From positions 434,001 through 498,000 of the forward strand of contig JAWKVT010000002.1 in the NCBI GenBank assembly GCA_041397865.1: a stretch of DNA of 64,000 nucleotides. The letters are read 5' to 3'. The notes beneath the pieces are model-generated. The model was not told the DNA's origin and ran no database searches. It was given only the letters and a program-made list of their open reading frames with translations. The translations under genes and the position numbers were made by a program. Positions 26,175-35,770 of this stretch are shown here, piece after piece. Source of the stretch: TMED27 sp041397865. Its GTDB lineage: Bacteria; Pseudomonadota; Alphaproteobacteria; Micavibrionales; Micavibrionaceae. Within the stretch, counting starts at the first letter, position 1, and each line of letters starts with the position of its first letter.

Positions 26175-29035
26175 GCGGCATCTCCGGTTTTAGCTGAAGG
26201 GGCAGAGTTTTGTTGCTGTTCTGCCAGCGTTTTTGAAAGTGTGTTAAGCAAAGTATCACGGTCAAACTTCGCGATGTAGTTCGAAAAGCCCACGCTCATG
26301 CCCCGGTCTATATCCTGCTGCGTGGCATGCGATGTAAGGGCCAGCATCGGAACGCTTTTCCAGCTTGTATCCTCTTTGACCTTTTGCGCAAATTCAAACC
26401 CGTCCATGTCGGGCATTTCGATATCGCTGATAATCACATCAAACTCTGCACCTTTATCGCACATATCCAGCGCTTCATGCGGGCTTTCCAGAGAAATCAC
26501 GTCATAACCGGCAACGCTAAGCAAAGGCGTCAGCATATTACGGAAGAACGGGCTGTCATCGACAAGAAGAACGCGCTTCTTCGAATGACCGTTGGCCTTT
26601 CCATTCGTCGCGTGGCCATAGGGATCATCCCCATGCTGTTTGAACCAGTTTTTATTGCTGCTTTGCAGATAATATCCAACATCGACAATATCCGTGGCTT
26701 TTCCGTCGATAATGGCGCTGCCCAGCAGGCCGCTCTGCCCGCCATCATGCTGCACCTCCATATACTCTTCTTTGATGTCGATGATCTCATCGACAATAAG
26801 GCCCATGGAACGCCCTTTATCTGAGAAAACAAGAACGGGCTTCTCTCCCGTTTCTCCAATCTGGATCGAACTATCAAAAGGTGTAAGAGGCATAAGCTGC
26901 TCGCGATACTGCACCATCATCTGCCCGCCGGAGCGCTCGATTTGCGAAAGCTCAATATTTTCCAGCCGCGCGACAAGGGAAAGAGGCACAGCTTTCGGCG
27001 TTTTGTTTCCGGCCGCAAAAAGCAGCAGGGAGGTTTTCCGTCCACGCCGCGCATGGAAAGAATCTTCCTGCACGGCCGCTTCAGCCTGATCTGCCGCATC
27101 AATTTGCCCGATATTCTTGGCAATGCCGTTCGGGTCAAGAATCATAATAACGCTGCCGTCCCCGAGAATCGTATTACCGGAAAACAATTCAATACCCCGC
27201 AAGATCTGGGCAACCGGCTTAACAACAATTTCTTCCGTATCGTAGACCTTGTCTACGATAATGCCGAAATCCGACGCGCCGACCTGCGTGACTACGATAT
27301 ATTGATGGCGGCTGCTTTCTTGCACCTTATCCTTTTTCTGTTCCCGCGCTTTCTCTGGCGCATCGTTGTCGGCGGCAACCTCATCCTCATCCTCTTCTTT
27401 AGGCTCAGGTGCCGTATCAGTCTCTTGTACGGCCTGAAGCTTCAGCAGATCGGAAAGAGAAATCAGCGGCAATAAACGGTCGCGCAACCGCAAAACCGGC
27501 GCGCCTTTGATTGTTTCAATGCGGTTCTCTCCATGCTCGGACGCCATCACCAGTTCGCGCACCGAAAGCTGTGGGATGGCGAAACGCTCGCGCGACGATT
27601 CAACAATCAGGGCCGAAACAATCGCAAGCGTAAGCGGTATCTTGATGGTAAAAGTTGAACCGGACCCTTCAACGGACTTAAGGTCGATTGAACCGCCGAT
27701 TTTTTCAATATTCGTGCGCACGACATCCATGCCGACGCCCCGCCCTGAAACGGACGTAACCTTCTCTGCAGTCGAAAGCCCGGCATGAAAAATATATTTA
27801 TGAAGCTGGTTCTCCGACATGTCGTCCAGTTCTTCCTGTGTAGCCAGACCGTTCTCCAGCACTTTGGCTTTGATTTTCTCGCTCGAAAGCCCTTTGCCGT
27901 CATCAATGATTTCAATAATGATGTGACCGCCTTCGTGATAGGCTTTAAGGGTGATCTTGCCTGTTTCCGGTTTTCCGGCGGCCTTGCGCGCTTCCGGCAC
28001 TTCAATGCCGTGATCGCCCGAATTGCGAACCATATGGGTGAGCGGATCCTTGATAAGGTCCAAAACCTGTCGGTCAAGCTCAGTATCTTGCCCGATCATT
28101 TCCAACTCAATCTTTTTACCCAATTCGATAGACAGGTCGCGGATAATCCGCGGCAGCTTCGACCATGCATTGCCGATAGGCTGCATACGGGTTTTCATGA
28201 CGCCGTCTTGCAATTCCGATACAACCTGATTCAAACGCTGAAGCGGTGCGGAAAAGTCAGCATCGGCCTGCTGACGCTGAATCTGAATAAGCTGGTTCCG
28301 GGTAAGAACCAACTCGCTAACCATGGTCATCAGGTTTTCAAGAACATCGACATTCACCCGCAAAGACTGCGTAGAAACGGATTTTTCAGCAGACTTCGCA
28401 GCCGCCTCTCCGTCTTTTTCCGCTGCAGCAGGTTCCTCCGCCTTAACCGGTTCCGGTTCTGAGACCGGTGACGGTGCGGGCTCTTGCACAGAAAACTCCG
28501 CCGGGCCTTCTGCCGCCTGAAATGCGGCTTCAAGCGCATCCAGTTCTTCCTGCGTAATATTACCGCCGCCTTCAGTCGGCGCTTCGGCTTTCTTTTCTTC
28601 CGGAGCCGCTGCCGCGCTACTGCTGTCGCCCGCGCCGCCAGCCGCTTCGCCGCCATCGCGTCCTTCGTAAACCGCATCCAGCTTTTCAATCAGCGCCGAA
28701 TCATCACCCTCCGGCTCCGAACCTGTTTCTCCCAAGTCGGCAACCAGCATTTTAATGCAGTCAATACATTCAAAAATAAGCGTCACATATTCCGGCGTAA
28801 CTTCAAGATCTTTGGAGCGAAAGCGCCCCAAAACGTTTTCCCCGTGATGGGCAACTTTTTCAAGGCGCGGCAGTCCAAGAAAACCGCATGTTCCCTTGAT
28901 CGTATGCACAAGCCGGAAAATTTTTCCGATAAGATCCGCATCATTAGGGTTTTGCTCAAGATTGACAAGATCAAGGTCAAGCTCTTCAAGACTCTCGTTC
29001 GTTTCTGTCAAAAATTCCGAAATCAGGTCATCCAT
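26171..29035 (-). CDS. cheA: Hybrid chemotaxis kinase CheA with C-terminal receiver
   Basis: A 954-residue histidine kinase. Domains in order: Hpt at about 1-105 with the phosphorylated H44 in RLVHTIKGTCGFLGLPRLEK; an acidic Ala/Glu/Pro linker at about 120-220; dimerisation domain with LENLMTMVSELVLTRNQL; ATPase domain with HMVRNSGDHGIEVPEARKAA (N box), EIIDDGKGLSSEKI (G1) and GRGVGMDVVRTNIEKIGG (G2); a first CheW-like domain; a second CheW-like stretch (RKTSLLLFAAGNK to VGYYLQSSN); and a receiver domain at about 830-945 with Asp in VIISDIEMPDMDGFEFAQKV. Two CheW-like domains plus a receiver make it larger than the common form. A CtrA-type box lies 62 bases upstream. Confidence 0.97.
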   Translation of the reverse strand: MDDLISEFLTETNESLEELDLDLVNLEQNPNDADLIGKIFRLVHTIKGTCGFLGLPRLEKVAHHGENVLGRFRSKDLEVTPEYVTLIFECIDCIKMLVADLGETGSEPEGDDSALIEKLDAVYEGRDGGEAAGGAGDSSSAAAAPEEKKAEAPTEGGGNITQEELDALEAAFQAAEGPAEFSVQEPAPSPVSEPEPVKAEEPAAAEKDGEAAAKSAEKSVSTQSLRVNVDVLENLMTMVSELVLTRNQLIQIQRQQADADFSAPLQRLNQVVSELQDGVMKTRMQPIGNAWSKLPRIIRDLSIELGKKIELEMIGQDTELDRQVLDLIKDPLTHMVRNSGDHGIEVPEARKAAGKPETGKITLKAYHEGGHIIIEIIDDGKGLSSEKIKAKVLENGLATQEELDDMSENQLHKYIFHAGLSTAEKVTSVSGRGVGMDVVRTNIEKIGGSIDLKSVEGSGSTFTIKIPLTLAIVSALIVESSRERFAIPQLSVRELVMASEHGENRIETIKGAPVLRLRDRLLPLISLSDLLKLQAVQETDTAPEPKEEDEDEVAADNDAPEKAREQKKDKVQESSRHQYIVVTQVGASDFGIIVDKVYDTEEIVVKPVAQILRGIELFSGNTILGDGSVIMILDPNGIAKNIGQIDAADQAEAAVQEDSFHARRGRKTSLLLFAAGNKTPKAVPLSLVARLENIELSQIERSGGQMMVQYREQLMPLTPFDSSIQIGETGEKPVLVFSDKGRSMGLIVDEIIDIKEEYMEVQHDGGQSGLLGSAIIDGKATDIVDVGYYLQSSNKNWFKQHGDDPYGHATNGKANGHSKKRVLLVDDSPFFRNMLTPLLSVAGYDVISLESPHEALDMCDKGAEFDVIISDIEMPDMDGFEFAQKVKEDTSWKSVPMLALTSHATQQDIDRGMSVGFSNYIAKFDRDTLLNTLSKTLAEQQQNSAPSAKTGDAA

Positions 29036-29096
29036 ATGACTGTCCTCTCATCATGTTCTATGACGTAGTGTGTTGCAAAGTTGCTGAGATTCTAAT

Positions 29097-29128
29097 ATTC
29101 TAGCGCAAATTTCTTAAGGCGGGCTTAA
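29097..29128 (-). promoter_or_regulatory. CtrA-type box with -10 element before cheA
   Basis: A perfect TTAA-N7-TTAA at 29114-29128, followed on the minus strand after eleven bases by TAGAAT (29102-29097), a good -10 element. The leader to the cheA ATG is about 55 bases. The 234-base gap to chpT holds no gene. Confidence 0.6.
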
Positions 29129-29223
29129 GTTTTTATGGCATTAGAATTCTCGCCATTACGCAGTAAGAGAAAACAAGTGTATACGATCTTTTCGAAATTC
29201 AGAATAGCTGAACGCAAAAATAT

Positions 29224-29241
29224 TTAACATTTAAACGTTAA
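29224..29241. promoter_or_regulatory. Near-perfect 18-bp palindrome upstream of cheA
   Basis: TTAAC at 29224-29228 and GTTAA at 29237-29241 flank TTTAAA in an 18-base palindrome with one mismatched pair. It lies between chpT and the cheA promoter and may be an operator; no binder can be named. The half sites resemble CtrA half sites but at a different spacing. Confidence 0.35.
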
Positions 29242-29269
29242 AGTGCACTCGTATGTACTTTTCATGTTT

Positions 29270-29920
29270 CTACGCAGGCGGGTGGGTGATGATGATATCA
29301 ACCTGTCCGTCTCCCGCATTGAGTATCGAAAACCCGTATCCGTAAGTTTGGCCAAGAAGGCCCGTCATATAGGCATGAACATATTTCGGCTCTAGCGCTT
29401 CGCGCGGCAAGTCAAGGCTCAGCGCAATGTCCGATTTTTCACGGATCGAGGCGCCATCACCTATAGCCGTAATGCGCGTCTGACCGGCTTCGTCACCTGC
29501 GCCTGCGCGAAGCATGCCGCCTTTCGGCATCGAATCCATGGCCAGCAATAAGCCACAAATCAGCATTTTACAAAAAGCTTTCGGGCGCTCGTCACCATAA
29601 CCCAGATCGCCATAGGCATCCCAGTCCTGCTTAACCTTGTCCTCCGCCCCGACAATATCTTGAATCGCCTTGTAAACTTCCTCGGGTTTTATCGAATCAT
29701 CCGCCCCGCCCGCGCCATAGGCCATCCGGTAAGCTTTAAGTCTGGCCGAAGCCTGTCCGGCGCTAAAGGAAATAAGGTCCGTGACTTCTTCTCCGGCGTC
29801 GGCCCCCATATCCTCAAGGAATTCAATGCCGTTATTCACCGCGCCGATGGGGCTGATGAGGTCATGGCAGATCTTTGAAGCCAGAAGCTCCAGAATACCG
29901 ATATCGACAGCCGCGCTCAT
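29270..29920 (-). CDS. chpT: Histidine phosphotransferase ChpT
   Basis: A 216-residue dimeric phosphotransferase that in alphaproteobacteria passes phosphate from the hybrid kinase CckA to CtrA and CpdR. The phospho-acceptor is H19 in LLASKICHDLISPIGAVNNG, followed by IEFLEDMG, the ChpT signature. The C-terminal part, with AICKMLICGLLLAMDSMP-like FCKMLICGLLLAMDSMPKGG and the final QTYGYGFSILNAGDGQVDII, is a degenerate Bergerat-type fold. The start overlaps the phosphohexomutase stop by four bases. ctrA is in the same window about 33 kb away. Confidence 0.93.
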   Translation of the reverse strand: MSAAVDIGILELLASKICHDLISPIGAVNNGIEFLEDMGADAGEEVTDLISFSAGQASARLKAYRMAYGAGGADDSIKPEEVYKAIQDIVGAEDKVKQDWDAYGDLGYGDERPKAFCKMLICGLLLAMDSMPKGGMLRAGAGDEAGQTRITAIGDGASIREKSDIALSLDLPREALEPKYVHAYMTGLLGQTYGYGFSILNAGDGQVDIIITHPPA

Positions 29921-31368
29921 GATGCTATCCCTTGATTCTCAAAATTCAATTTGTAACCCAGCCGCGCAAGCTCCTCAACCGCCATACCCTGAAGCCGCGC
30001 CAACCCCTCTTCGCTATCGCTTTCCGCGCGAAACACCAGCACATCCTGCGTGTTTGAGGGTCTAAGCAACCACCAGCCATCCTTGCCCGAAATGCGGATA
30101 CCGTCAATATCGTCCAGCGCCATGCCTTCCGGTAATTTATCCTTAAGGTTTTCAATAATCTGAGGAACAAGGGCGAATTTTTCGCGTTCATCCACGTCAA
30201 CCCGTACTTCCGGAGTATTGTAAAGCTTCGGCAGTTTCTCCGTAAGCGTTGAAAACGGCCCGTCCGCCTCGCTCACTTCATTAAGCAGACGAACCGCACA
30301 GTAAAGCGCATCGTCAAACCCGTAATATTTATCGGCAAAAAAGATATGTCCCGAAAGTTCACCCGCCAAAGGCGCTTTGAGCTCCGACATTTTGTTTTTA
30401 ATCAGCGAATGTCCGGTCTTCCACATAACCGCATTTCCGCCCAGACGGTTAATTTCATCGAACATCACTTGCGAGCATTTCACATCGCCGATGATCGCCG
30501 CGCCGGGGCGGTTCTCCAGAACTTCCCGCGCGTAAATCGTCATCAGGATATCACAGCGCAAAACAGCGCCGTTTTCATCCACCACGCCAATGCGGTCGCC
30601 ATCACCGTCAAAGGCGATCCCCAGATCGCAGTCGTTCTCCTGAACCGCCTGTTGTAGATCGACAAGGTTTTTATCCACTGTTGGATCGGGATGGTGATTA
30701 GGGAAGTCTCCGTCAATATCGTCAAACAGCAGGATATGCTCGCCGGGGAGCTTTTCAACCAGCATCCGCAAGCATTCGCCCGCCGCGCCGTTCCCCGCAT
30801 CCCAAGCGACTTTAAGCGCACGCCCCCCGGTAAAGTCTTTCAGAAGCCGCGCAATATAATGTTCGCGGATATCTCTTTCAAGAACCTCCCCCGCGCCGCG
30901 TTCAAAATCACCAGCCGCCGCAATTTCCCCGATGCGCTGTATAGCGTCACCAAAAACCGGCCCGCTTTGCAGCATCATCTTAAAACCGTTGTAATCAGCA
31001 GGGTTATGTGATCCTGTCACCATAATCCCCGCACTCGCCATATGGTCCTTAACCGCAAAATACAGCATCGGCGAAGGCCCCAGACCGACATTTTCCACCA
31101 TGTGCCCTGTTTCGCTCAACCCCCGGATAAGCGCCGCCGCAAGGGTGGGGGAGGAGTGCCGTCCGTCATACCCGACGCAAACTTTACCCGGCTTGCGTCC
31201 GGAGTCTATGTCGCGGATAAGGTAAGTGCCAAAAGCGCGTCCCAGCGCATAGGCGTCTTTTTCGCTCAGGTTTTTACCAACCTGCCCGCGAATATCATAC
31301 TCGCGCAAAATAGTAGGGGAGAAATTATAGCCGTTCGCTCCGGCCTCATCTTTACTCTGCGGCTTCAT
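29917..31368 (-). CDS. Phosphomannomutase / phosphoglucomutase
   Basis: A 483-residue alpha-D-phosphohexomutase of the AlgC/ManB type that interconverts hexose 6- and 1-phosphates for surface polysaccharide synthesis. The catalytic phosphoserine is in GIMVTGSHNPADYNGFKMML, the metal-binding loop is IAFDGDGDRIGVVDENG, the sugar-binding loop is LAGELSGHIFFADKYYGFDD, and the phosphate-binding site is GWWLLRPSNTQDVLVFRAES. It overlaps galU upstream by 17 bases and chpT downstream by four, so the three are likely one transcript. Confidence 0.92.
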   Translation of the reverse strand: MKPQSKDEAGANGYNFSPTILREYDIRGQVGKNLSEKDAYALGRAFGTYLIRDIDSGRKPGKVCVGYDGRHSSPTLAAALIRGLSETGHMVENVGLGPSPMLYFAVKDHMASAGIMVTGSHNPADYNGFKMMLQSGPVFGDAIQRIGEIAAAGDFERGAGEVLERDIREHYIARLLKDFTGGRALKVAWDAGNGAAGECLRMLVEKLPGEHILLFDDIDGDFPNHHPDPTVDKNLVDLQQAVQENDCDLGIAFDGDGDRIGVVDENGAVLRCDILMTIYAREVLENRPGAAIIGDVKCSQVMFDEINRLGGNAVMWKTGHSLIKNKMSELKAPLAGELSGHIFFADKYYGFDDALYCAVRLLNEVSEADGPFSTLTEKLPKLYNTPEVRVDVDEREKFALVPQIIENLKDKLPEGMALDDIDGIRISGKDGWWLLRPSNTQDVLVFRAESDSEEGLARLQGMAVEELARLGYKLNFENQGIAS

Positions 31369-32266
31369 TCACAGTACCTTTCTTTAGGGTGTCTGCCATA
31401 TCCAATATCGCCCGGCGAACGCCTTCACCGATTTCCGGGTCATGCGAGGCATAAGCCATATTCGCCTGAATAAAGCCAAGGCGGCTTCCGCTGTCATAGC
31501 TCCGTCCTTCAAACCGCATCGCGGAAAAAGGTTGCCGTCCGATCAGCTTCGCCATCGCGTCGGTTAACTGAATTTCCCCGCCCGCACCGGTTTCAAACGC
31601 AGAAAGATGTTCAAACACTTCAGGCTGCAAAATATAACGGCCAATCACCGAGAGCGTCGAGGGCGCGTCCTTCGGCTTCGGTTTCTCAACCAGACCCTTA
31701 ACGGGCATGTTCTGACCGTCTTCCCCGCCCGTATCGACAATGCCGTATTTGTCCGTTTCATTGCGCGGCACATCTTCCACGGCAATCACATTCCCGCCGG
31801 TCTCATTATAAACGTCGACCATTTGTTTCAAGCACCCCTGCGGCCCCTGAATCAAAACATCAGGCAGCAAAATCGCAAACGGCTCGTTTTCAATCAACTT
31901 CGCCGCGCACCACACCGCATGGCCAAGGCCCAACGGGCGCGGCTGGCGCGTCAGGAAAAGCTGCCCTGCGCCGATTTCGGAATCGCGCACTTTTTTCAGC
32001 ATTGCGTCCTTCCCGCGGGTCTCAAGTGTTTCTTCCAGTTCAGGCTGAAAGTCAAAATGCTCTTCCAGCATGTTTTTATGACGGCCCGTAACGAAGATAA
32101 ATTCTTCAATCCCCGCCTCGCGCGCTTCTTCATAAACATGCTGGATAAGCGGGCGATCGTTAATCGGCAGCATCTCTTTCGGCATCACCTTGGTCGCGGG
32201 CAAAAACCGTGTTCCCAAACCGGCAACCGGGAATACAGCTTTACGAACGGGTCTAAAATCACTCAT
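31352..32266 (-). CDS. galU: UTP-glucose-1-phosphate uridylyltransferase
   Basis: A 304-residue nucleotidyltransferase that makes UDP-glucose. The nucleotide-binding start RKAVFPVAGLGTRFLPATKV with MPKEMLPINDRPLIQHVYEE is typical, as are FVTGRHKNMLEEHFD, LGLGHAVWCAAKLIENEPFA, LLPDVLI, GLVEKPKPKDAPSTL, GRYILQPEVFEHL and GGEIQLTDAMAKLI. It supplies activated sugar next to the phosphohexomutase encoded downstream, which makes its glucose-1-phosphate substrate. Confidence 0.97.
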   Translation of the reverse strand: MSDFRPVRKAVFPVAGLGTRFLPATKVMPKEMLPINDRPLIQHVYEEAREAGIEEFIFVTGRHKNMLEEHFDFQPELEETLETRGKDAMLKKVRDSEIGAGQLFLTRQPRPLGLGHAVWCAAKLIENEPFAILLPDVLIQGPQGCLKQMVDVYNETGGNVIAVEDVPRNETDKYGIVDTGGEDGQNMPVKGLVEKPKPKDAPSTLSVIGRYILQPEVFEHLSAFETGAGGEIQLTDAMAKLIGRQPFSAMRFEGRSYDSGSRLGFIQANMAYASHDPEIGEGVRRAILDMADTLKKGTVNEAAE

Positions 32267-32323
32267 GGCGTGTATGTGCCATGTTTTAAGGGTTTTGGCA
32301 AGCTAAAGGGAAGGAAAAGCACG

Positions 32324-32767
32324 CTATTTGCCCAGCAAGACATCCCGTGCTTGATTAAGCTTTGCCGCCATCCATTCCGATCCTTCATGGTCGGGGTGAA
32401 TTTTTTGCATCAGCCTTTTATACGCTGCCTTAATGTCCTCTGCGCTGGCCCCGTCCTCAAGCCCCAAAATGTCCAGCGCTTCCTCGCGGGTTTGTATGTC
32501 CTTCCTGCCGCCCGATCCGGGGGCTTCGCCGCGCTCCTGCTTTCTCGCGCGTAAAAACCCGATGCCGAAAGGAACAACCGCGCCCAAAAGTGCAATCGCC
32601 GCAGGCAGCCGCCCCGTAACCGCCAGCGTAAACAGCGCTGCGCATAGCACAGTAATAATGGCGAGTAGAAACAAAGCCTTAATCTGCGCCACAGTGGCAT
32701 TCAGAAAAAAGCGGTAAAGCGCATATGCGCCAATCAACAAACCAATAACGAGAAGTAAATAAGGCAT
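32324..32767 (-). CDS. Membrane-anchored J-domain protein
   Basis: About 147 residues. Two or three membrane helices fill residues 1-75 (YLLLVIGLLIGAYALYRFFL, then ALFLLAIITVLCAALFTLAV), followed by a basic linker and a C-terminal J domain: EALDILGLEDGASAEDIKAA, YKRLMQKIHPDHEGSEWMAA with the HPD motif that activates Hsp70 ATPases, and KLNQARDVLLGK. The TIM14/Pam18-like layout is common in alphaproteobacteria. I use the ATG at 32767; a TTG 18 bases upstream would add six residues. It lies 57 bases upstream of galU. Confidence 0.85.
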   Translation of the reverse strand: MPYLLLVIGLLIGAYALYRFFLNATVAQIKALFLLAIITVLCAALFTLAVTGRLPAAIALLGAVVPFGIGFLRARKQERGEAPGSGGRKDIQTREEALDILGLEDGASAEDIKAAYKRLMQKIHPDHEGSEWMAAKLNQARDVLLGK

Positions 32768-32815
32768 CTTAGAAAACACTAGCAAAACCGATCCGCTCGC
32801 GCCAGTATAACTCTC

Positions 32816-34573
32816 ATGAACACTGCGAACGAAAAAACCGCCGCGCTACGCACGCGCATGAAGGAAGAGGGGCTGGACGGCTTCCTCATCCCCAAGGCCG
32901 ATGGATATCAGGGCGAATTCCTCGCCCCCTATGCCGAGCGTCTTAAATGGCTCACCGGCTTTAGCGGTTCCGCTGGCGTAGCCGTAATCCTGAACGATAA
33001 AGCCTGCGTGCTTACTGACGGGCGCTACCGCCTTCAAGTTTCTCAGGAAATCGACACCGATATTTTTAAAACAGGCGATAGCGTAAAACTCGGCGTCCAC
33101 GGCTGGCTGAAGGAACATGCGGAAGAGGGCGCCGTCATCGGCTATGACCCGTGGCTGCACACACCCGATCAAATACAAAAAATCAAAGATGAAGCGCCGC
33201 ATGTACGCCTTAACCCCGTTTCCAAAAACCTCATTGATGAAATCTGGACCGATCAGCCGGAAAAACCATGCGGGCAGGTTCAGGCTTTTGACGAAAAAGT
33301 CGCCGGACAATCGTTTGAGAAAAAGAAAAAACAGGTCGCCGCTCTCATCAAAAAAGAAGGGGCACAGGCCGCCATCATCACCCTTCCCGATTCCATCTGC
33401 TGGCTTTTGAATATGCGCGGCCAAGACATTAATTACATCCCCTCCGTACTGTCTTACGCCGTTATCTATGCCGATGAAAGCAAGCCGCTCGAATGGATTG
33501 TCGATCCACAAAAAGTCGCTGATTTGAAACTCGAGGAGGGCATAAATGTAGCAGCGCTCAATGCTCTTGAAAACCTAAAAGGCCGCGTGCTTCTGGATTT
33601 TGCCCGCTCTCCCATATGGTTCAAAAGCGCGTTGGAAGAGGGCGGCGCGGAAGCGATGAACGCCAAAGACCCGTCTATCGACCTCAAAGCCATCAAAAGC
33701 GAGGCCGAGTTTGAAGCCATCAAACGCGCCCATATCCTCGATGGCGTAGCGCTGAGCAAATTCCTGTATTGGGCAAAAACCACAAACTCTTTTACGGAAG
33801 TTGATGTCAATGCAAAGCTTCTGGAGTTGCGCGGGAAGCATCCCGCATTCCAAAAGCCGAGCTTCCCCACTATCGCCGGTTTTGGCCGCAATGGCGCAAT
33901 CATTCATTACCGCGCCACTGAAAAAACCTCCATAAACGTTAAGGGCGATGGCCTCTTGTTGGTCGATAGTGGCGGCCAATATTACGGCGGTGGTGTCGCG
34001 GGGACCACAGACATCACCCGCACAATCGCCATCGGCAAACCGTCAGCCGAAATGATTAATCGTTTCACGTTGGTTTTAAAAGGCCACATCGCGCTGGCCA
34101 TGGCACATTTCCCGGAAGGTACGAGCGGCCAACAAATTGATACGCTCGCCCGCCAGCCGCTCTGGAACGAAGAACTGGATTACGCCCACGGCACAGGCCA
34201 CGGTGTCGGCTGTTATCTCGCCGTGCATGAAGAAGCCGCAAGTATTTCCCCGCGCGGCAAAGAAGCGTTCAAGCCCGGCATGCTCATTTCAAATGAACCC
34301 GGATATTATAAGGAAGGCGAGTACGGCATCCGTATTGAAAATCTTGTCTTCGTAAAAGAAGCCGGGCGCTGCGCCGATACAGACGCGCAAATGCTGCAAT
34401 TCGAAACAATAAGCTACGCGCCGATTGACCGGCAGCTTATAGACAAAGAGCTTCTCAGCGCCGAGGAGATAGCATGGCTGAATGAATATCACAGCCAAGT
34501 TTACACGCTTATATCACCAAGTCTAAACGCCGACGAACATGGATGGCTCAAATCCGAAACCGCGCCCTTGTGA
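32816..34573 (+). CDS. pepP: Xaa-Pro aminopeptidase (M24B family)
   Basis: A 585-residue metallopeptidase that removes N-terminal residues next to proline. The two N-terminal creatinase-like domains are followed by a pita-bread catalytic domain with all metal ligands in place: LLVDSGGQYYGGGVAGTTDI with both aspartates, YAHGTGHGVGCYLAVHEEAA with the histidine, ISNEPGYYKEGEYGIRIENL with both glutamates. A C-terminal domain with EEIAWLNEYHSQVYTLISP is typical of the long bacterial form. The start is about 50 bases from the divergent J-domain gene. Confidence 0.94.
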   Translation: MNTANEKTAALRTRMKEEGLDGFLIPKADGYQGEFLAPYAERLKWLTGFSGSAGVAVILNDKACVLTDGRYRLQVSQEIDTDIFKTGDSVKLGVHGWLKEHAEEGAVIGYDPWLHTPDQIQKIKDEAPHVRLNPVSKNLIDEIWTDQPEKPCGQVQAFDEKVAGQSFEKKKKQVAALIKKEGAQAAIITLPDSICWLLNMRGQDINYIPSVLSYAVIYADESKPLEWIVDPQKVADLKLEEGINVAALNALENLKGRVLLDFARSPIWFKSALEEGGAEAMNAKDPSIDLKAIKSEAEFEAIKRAHILDGVALSKFLYWAKTTNSFTEVDVNAKLLELRGKHPAFQKPSFPTIAGFGRNGAIIHYRATEKTSINVKGDGLLLVDSGGQYYGGGVAGTTDITRTIAIGKPSAEMINRFTLVLKGHIALAMAHFPEGTSGQQIDTLARQPLWNEELDYAHGTGHGVGCYLAVHEEAASISPRGKEAFKPGMLISNEPGYYKEGEYGIRIENLVFVKEAGRCADTDAQMLQFETISYAPIDRQLIDKELLSAEEIAWLNEYHSQVYTLISPSLNADEHGWLKSETAPL

Positions 34574-34586
34574 ATATAAAGGCGCT

Positions 34587-35672
34587 CTATTGGTGAAACT
34601 CAACACTATCCCTAACGTAACCAATGAAGTTCGAGTTTACCAAGCGAGGCGACCCCATGATTTCATGAACAAGAATCCGGTTGTTTGCAAATTCCGCCCT
34701 GAGTTTAACCTGCGTGACATAGGGAAATTTTTCCGGCGGGTCAATTTCATATTCGGCTTGTAAAATAGCAACACCACCGCTGGTCAGCTTGTTAAACTGT
34801 ATAGCGCCATCGCGAAAAACATGGCGCAAGACATGTTTTTTACGCAGGAGGTTTTCAACGTGAAGGTCGTTAAGCTTTTGGCCGAGCTGATACCCGTAAA
34901 CATTATAGAATAATGTTTCCTTATATATAGGGTCGTAAAAACGCGTACTGATGCGCTCCGTATCCTCAGAGCTTGATATCTGGATGTCTTTAGGAACGTA
35001 AGGTTCCATTTTTTCAGGAAGATAAGCCGTAAAAATACCAAGCGGCGAAATAACCTTCGGCCAGTCCTCTTTAAAGGATTTAATATCTTGCCTGTAGCCT
35101 TCGCGAAGAATTATCGATTCCAGATAATTGCGCGTTGATATGGAATCCATCACCTCCGCCGGTCCGGAAACGATCTGCTGGATTTTTCCTGTATCCGTAA
35201 AAAAGACGCGGGCACGGATGGTTTGCGGGCCGAGCTGAGGGTCGTTAAAGGAGATCTGGATTTCACCGCCCGGCGTTCTGTGCTGGAATATAAGGTCGTT
35301 GCGCGTTTCAAGAATACCGCCAAGCTTTGCGTAATGTTTGGCATACTGGTCCAGTTCATAAGTAATAAAATCCGTGACATCTTCATTTTCTATTTCCAGA
35401 CCCAGCGTCTGTACATATTTGATGATATAATTTCTGACCGTATCCTTAAAAGGACGTTCATCGACTGTCGCAAAAGCCTGACCGATTTGCGCCAGCCTTT
35501 TAGGCCCTATGCGGAACTCCTGCTTTTCTTCTTGAACATTATCCGGTATACGAAGCTCGAATAATGTGCTTGTGGATTTATAGTCGTGCCACTCTTGTGC
35601 AGCAGACGTGCCCGGTGCCATCATGACAAAAGCAAGAAGCGTCGGTAAAAAGATGCGTTTTAAACAGGCCAT
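34587..35672 (-). CDS. Secreted protein of unknown function, 361 residues
   Basis: The N-terminus MACLKRIFLPTLLAFVMMAP with GTSAAQEW is a signal peptide, so the protein is exported. The mature part is beta-rich with repeated short strands and has no recognisable motif; two segments, TSTLFELRIPDNVQEEKQEF and GIFTAYLPEKMEPYVPKD, look alike and may start two related halves. The ATG at 35672 is chosen because it begins the signal peptide; a codon at 35717 would add 15 residues. The stop faces that of the aminopeptidase gene. Confidence 0.65.
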   Translation of the reverse strand: MACLKRIFLPTLLAFVMMAPGTSAAQEWHDYKSTSTLFELRIPDNVQEEKQEFRIGPKRLAQIGQAFATVDERPFKDTVRNYIIKYVQTLGLEIENEDVTDFITYELDQYAKHYAKLGGILETRNDLIFQHRTPGGEIQISFNDPQLGPQTIRARVFFTDTGKIQQIVSGPAEVMDSISTRNYLESIILREGYRQDIKSFKEDWPKVISPLGIFTAYLPEKMEPYVPKDIQISSSEDTERISTRFYDPIYKETLFYNVYGYQLGQKLNDLHVENLLRKKHVLRHVFRDGAIQFNKLTSGGVAILQAEYEIDPPEKFPYVTQVKLRAEFANNRILVHEIMGSPRLVNSNFIGYVRDSVEFHQ

Positions 35673-35720
35673 AAAAAACAAACCCCCGTTTGCCGTTAAA
35701 ACTCCATTATAAAGCATAAA

Positions 35721-35751
35721 AAAACCGCAGGCAAATAAGCCGGCGGTTTTT
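35721..35751 (-). terminator. Intrinsic terminator after rpsU
   Basis: The stem AAAACCGC (35721-35728) with GCGGTTTT (35743-35750) reads in both directions. On the minus strand it follows the rpsU stop by about 20 bases and ends in a run of seven T. Inner GCC/GGC bases extend the pairing. Confidence 0.85.
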
Positions 35752-35770
35752 AAATGAAACAGATTCGCGT

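Noticed and set aside
31607..32554. Long plus-strand open frame (315 codons) opposite galU and the J-domain gene
   Set aside because: It spans two genes that are certain on the other strand and shows no family motif.
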